Shown here one piece after another: positions 60,931 to 64,000 of a stretch of 64,000 bases of DNA (positions are counted from its first letter, which is position 1; every line of letters starts with the position of its first letter). Below the pieces are notes generated by a model that worked only from the letters and a program-made list of their open reading frames with translations, ran no database searches and was not told the origin of the DNA. The stretch comes from Diphasiastrum complanatum (taxonomy: Eukaryota; Streptophyta; Lycopodiopsida; Lycopodiales; Lycopodiaceae). The DNA is taken from positions 3,662,706 through 3,726,705 of the forward strand of contig CM055107.1 in NCBI GenBank assembly GCA_029204225.1. Direction: 5' to 3'. A program made the position numbers and the translations under genes.

Positions 60931-62113
60931 AATACCAATTGAATGCAAAGGATTCAGAGCAACACAATGGACCTAGAACTAAAGCCCTTCTCATAGTTAC
61001 AACGGTTACCAATTGAATGCAAAGTATTGACAACCATAATGGACCTAGAACTTTTTTATGTTCTAGGTTCAAATAAAACACAACCCTGCATCAACCTTCA
61101 TGTTGCAAAATGTTTCTCCATATGGTACCAAAAAGGATGTGCTTTACCACTGAAGTAGATGCTTTTGAATCTATGTATTGCTCTATGGCAGATAAAACCA
61201 CCCATTTACTAACAAAGAAATCCAGTGCATCAATTAATGCCAAAGTAATCTAGAGAATCAACTTCCCAAGTCATAAGAATGTTCTCCCATAAATATTTGC
61301 TTTGAAACTAGGTACGTGCTCTGTATCCGGATATTGTTCTTTCCGATAACTTAAACCCAATCATTGTCAAAAAAATCTAGTGCATCAATTTCCTATGTTG
61401 CATAACTGTTGTCCATACGGCACCACAAAGTCATACTTCACAACTAGGGCATGTGGTTTTGAAGCTAGGTATGAGTTTTTTCTATCCCTATTCATGACAT
61501 TAAATTTTCTTTGTATTGCAACGTATTTCTGGTGCACTCTTGGATAAAGTGATTTGTTTTGGCTACTGTCAGTTTTTGATATTTGCTTGCATATCTTGCA
61601 ATGCTTAAAGAAATAATTTGCCTATGCTATGCTACTCAACTTACCCTGCTACTAAAAGTATTCCACATTGATCACACCTAAAGTTTCATTGAATAAACAC
61701 CCTATCCTGATGTTTACCAGGTTTTTGCACCCAACTCCTTCATGAGTTGCAGCATCTCCTCCTTATGGAATGCATTATTCACAATTTTGGCTCTCATTCA
61801 ACTCCACATGTACAAAAGAATTCCTACCGCACAATGTCACTATACTAATGCCAAGAGAACAAGCGGCATTCCATAGAGAGAGGGTCCTATTGCCATGAGA
61901 TAACTCAGCACAGTGAGCTTCAATACATCCCTATAGGTGAAAGGCAAATTGAAAATGAGCCACCAAGGAGTCTAAGTTGTAAAAGGAGATCAAGGTAGAA
62001 ACAATTTGGAATGTGGGTTACTGCAGTCTCTACAAACATTTTCATTTGAATTCAAACACCTTAGCACAGCCAAGCTTGTGCATAACCAGACTTGTGACAG
62101 CTTGTAGATGAGA
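60931..62113. other. Intergenic sequence downstream of the GCN5-like gene
   Basis: No gene supported. A local duplication about 78 bases apart (ACCAATTGAATGCAAAG at 60932 and about 61010, each followed by ATGGACCTAGAACT) is visible. The last few hundred bases probably include the 3' untranslated region of the neighbouring gene. Confidence 0.5.
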
Positions 62114-63606
62114 TTATCCATGTTGAGGACGACTGCTGGCTTGAATGCCTGCCTGCAGCTTGTTCATAAAAACTGATTCCAATCTGCATGCATCAGAAGA
62201 AAGCAATCAAAATAATTGCCAAGCACATAACCCACAAAGAGAACCAATTCACCCCAATGGCAAAAATGGGTGTCCAATTTCTCTCACCTATTTGCACACT
62301 TGTAATATATAGTCTCAGGTGAATTATAAACCCGAGCATTAGCAAACATTCTTCGCATATCAGCTACAAACATCTCCAAAGTGAGGAAGTACTGCTCGCT
62401 GTCAAGCCGTTTAGATATTGTTCTCAAATCTGAAAATATCAAACCAACAACCTGTTAATAGCATAGGAATGTCAATGGCAACATCAAAGTAGAACAAATG
62501 TAGTACAACCTAGTTGAAAGAGCCAATTTAAGCAACTTTCTGCCGTAAGCCTCTTCTATCCTATGCTGCAAAAAGAATTAGGAACTAAAGAAGAAAAGGA
62601 AATTGCATGCCTATAGGATCTTTGATGATATCGTAGTAATCGGGCACTTCCCGTCCATCTACTGGTTCTTTAAAGGGCCAAGAGTCAATGTGTTCTGTTA
62701 CCACCTTTATGCAAAAACCAAAGAACAAGATAAGCATCAACAACTTGCATAAAGAACAAAAGAACAGCACAAACTGGGAGAGAAATTACCAGAAATAGAG
62801 ACTAAGCACATCAGAAAAAAAATTAAAATATAGCAATCACCTCCAAAGCATAATTGCCAGAAAACGTCCATAGTCCAAGGAACATTTGGACACCCCAACA
62901 CAGGATCGTCTCTTGAGTCCAGGGATGAAATGTCATGACGGTTGTTTTCTAACTAAAATTGAAAACTGCCTACCAAGTCTTAGTTTGATTTCCAATCCAG
63001 AGCTACCCTAAACCCTAAACTCGACAAACTTATCACACAAGGCAACAATCTTTGCGAAGAGGCCTCGTAATAAAAGAGTAATACGTCCTCATAAAGATTA
63101 GGTCCTCAAGATCCAGGTCTTCATAAACCAATGAGGAATGCCTAGGAGAATTTCCCACACAACGTGAATATTGATGTGTGATATATTCTTAAAATGTCAA
63201 CTGCCCATATGCTTCAGAAGAACAGGAAGTCTTGCCCGTCAGCAATAGCACCAATAGTTCTGCACCTTTATTACACAAGCTAATTTCTACAAGCATTGTA
63301 AGGCTAATGGTTCATGGTTTTGCAAGCATTTGCGCCTAAGACCTTAAGCAGGTATAAGTCCAACATCGATGACTGTTCATAGCCACTTTTAAAGTGTCAT
63401 CTCTCCAGCAGCATCATAACAAGAACACCTGGATGGGGACTTCGACCTTGTGGATCTAATGTTTCAGAAATGGGCACAAAGTCATACCTTCAGCAAAGAC
63501 CGCATGAAATTATTCAGTGATTGCCTTGTAGGGGGACCTTCCGAAGTTGCATTAACAAGACGAATTCGGGTATAGCCAAATTGATCTGGAGCCCAACCAG
63601 CTTCTT
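62114..63606 (-). CDS. GCN5: GCN5-type histone acetyltransferase, C-terminal exons (bromodomain)
   Basis: The catalytic subunit of SAGA-type complexes, acetylating histone H3; the bromodomain binds acetyl-lysine. Four exons, 63606-63488, 62704-62611, 62429-62288 and 62183-62114, join in phase. The first has the linker typical of plant GCN5 ([17 protein letters not shown]). The bromodomain then reads [60 protein letters not shown] and [13 protein letters not shown], with the acetyl-lysine-binding Asn in YNSP. It ends [10 protein letters not shown]-stop. The intron after 62611 uses a GC donor (ATAG/GCATGC); the others are GT-AG. The acetyltransferase domain would lie in upstream exons beyond the right edge; 63607-64000 looks like intron. 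No damage seen. Confidence 0.93.
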
Positions 63607-64000
63607 CTGCATTTAGTTCAATACGAAGTGTTCAATTTGAGAGCTACCAGAAAATAGTACTGGCATTGCTACGTAAAGCCTGGACAAGCATGGCTTCAAG
63701 AATTACTGACATACAAGATCTTGAATGCTAGAATAACAAAGAAACAGCCGTATACCAATTGTTTTTGCAGATCATGTAAAGAAACAAGTACAATAAAGTG
63801 GGTTATCCTTTCACCTATGTCACACTCAAAAGAGGGGCTAACTGTGCTCTTATCTTAAACGAGTCTTTGGCCCAGTTATCATGCATGGGTAGGGAATCAA
63901 CCCTAGGGGGTAAGCACCACCCAAGCATGTTACATGAACTACACCGCAAATGGACCGATTAAAAAATTACAGAAACTATAAAGGGCTTGCTTGATAAACC

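Overview
This is nuclear DNA of a land plant. Its genes have GT-AG introns, it carries a plant-type matrixin (matrix metalloproteinase) and a GCN5-type acetyltransferase with the plant C-terminal layout, and most of the rest is Ty1/copia and Ty3/gypsy debris, with several priming sites complementary to initiator tRNA-Met. Long (CT)n tracts, a low coding density and an AT-rich composition point to a large, repeat-rich genome. I cannot name the species; a fern or other seed-free plant would fit, but that is a guess.

Host genes. Three ordinary genes are visible, all on the minus strand: a complete intronless matrixin (2173-3354); a six-exon gene for an unrecognised 412-residue protein with a repetitive Ala/Pro/Glu tail (32965-34997); and the last four exons of a GCN5/HAG1-like histone acetyltransferase ending in a bromodomain (62114-63606, running off the right edge). 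A fragment at 7159-7685 encodes the SAM-binding part of a DNA N4/N6-methyltransferase-like protein.

Main discovery. A DNA transposon of about 9.3 kb occupies 9359-18650. It is bounded by perfect 35-bp terminal inverted repeats and sits inside a copia retrotransposon. A related copia copy at 43334/43335 preserves the empty site and shows that the insertion made no target-site duplication. The element carries four genes in alternating orientation: A (+, unknown, perhaps with a beta-grasp end), B (-, an intact 293-residue protein with a histone H3 fold and a long C-terminal extension), C (+, acidic, decayed) and D (-, about 795 residues, spliced, transposase-like with candidate D, D and E residues). 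B and C diverge from a promoter region holding eight CACGTG G-boxes in 259 bp. A, C and D are broken and B is not. A second fragment of gene A lies at 58359-58612, so the family is multi-copy.

Retroelement layout. 1-1805 gypsy remnants; 7881-8640 a gag/RT chimera; 8660-9358 plus 18651-19165 the copia host of the transposon; 19182-21000 another copia (+); 21435-23738 a copia-like gag-protease element without RT (-); 24049-26776 three LTRs of one family, two joined head to head; 28390-29363 gag fragments; 29690-30690 gypsy RT (+); 30713-31205 a copia LTR; 36649-42949 a minus element with paired LTRs and a nested copia; 43010-45170 a copia (+); 45746-47362 a gypsy leader and gag; 47440-51310 copia (-); 51395-54060 copia (+); 54060 to about 56000 an Athila/Tat-like gypsy (-); 59743-60930 copia pieces. 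A tRNA-derived SINE with 13-bp duplications lies at 57606-57692.
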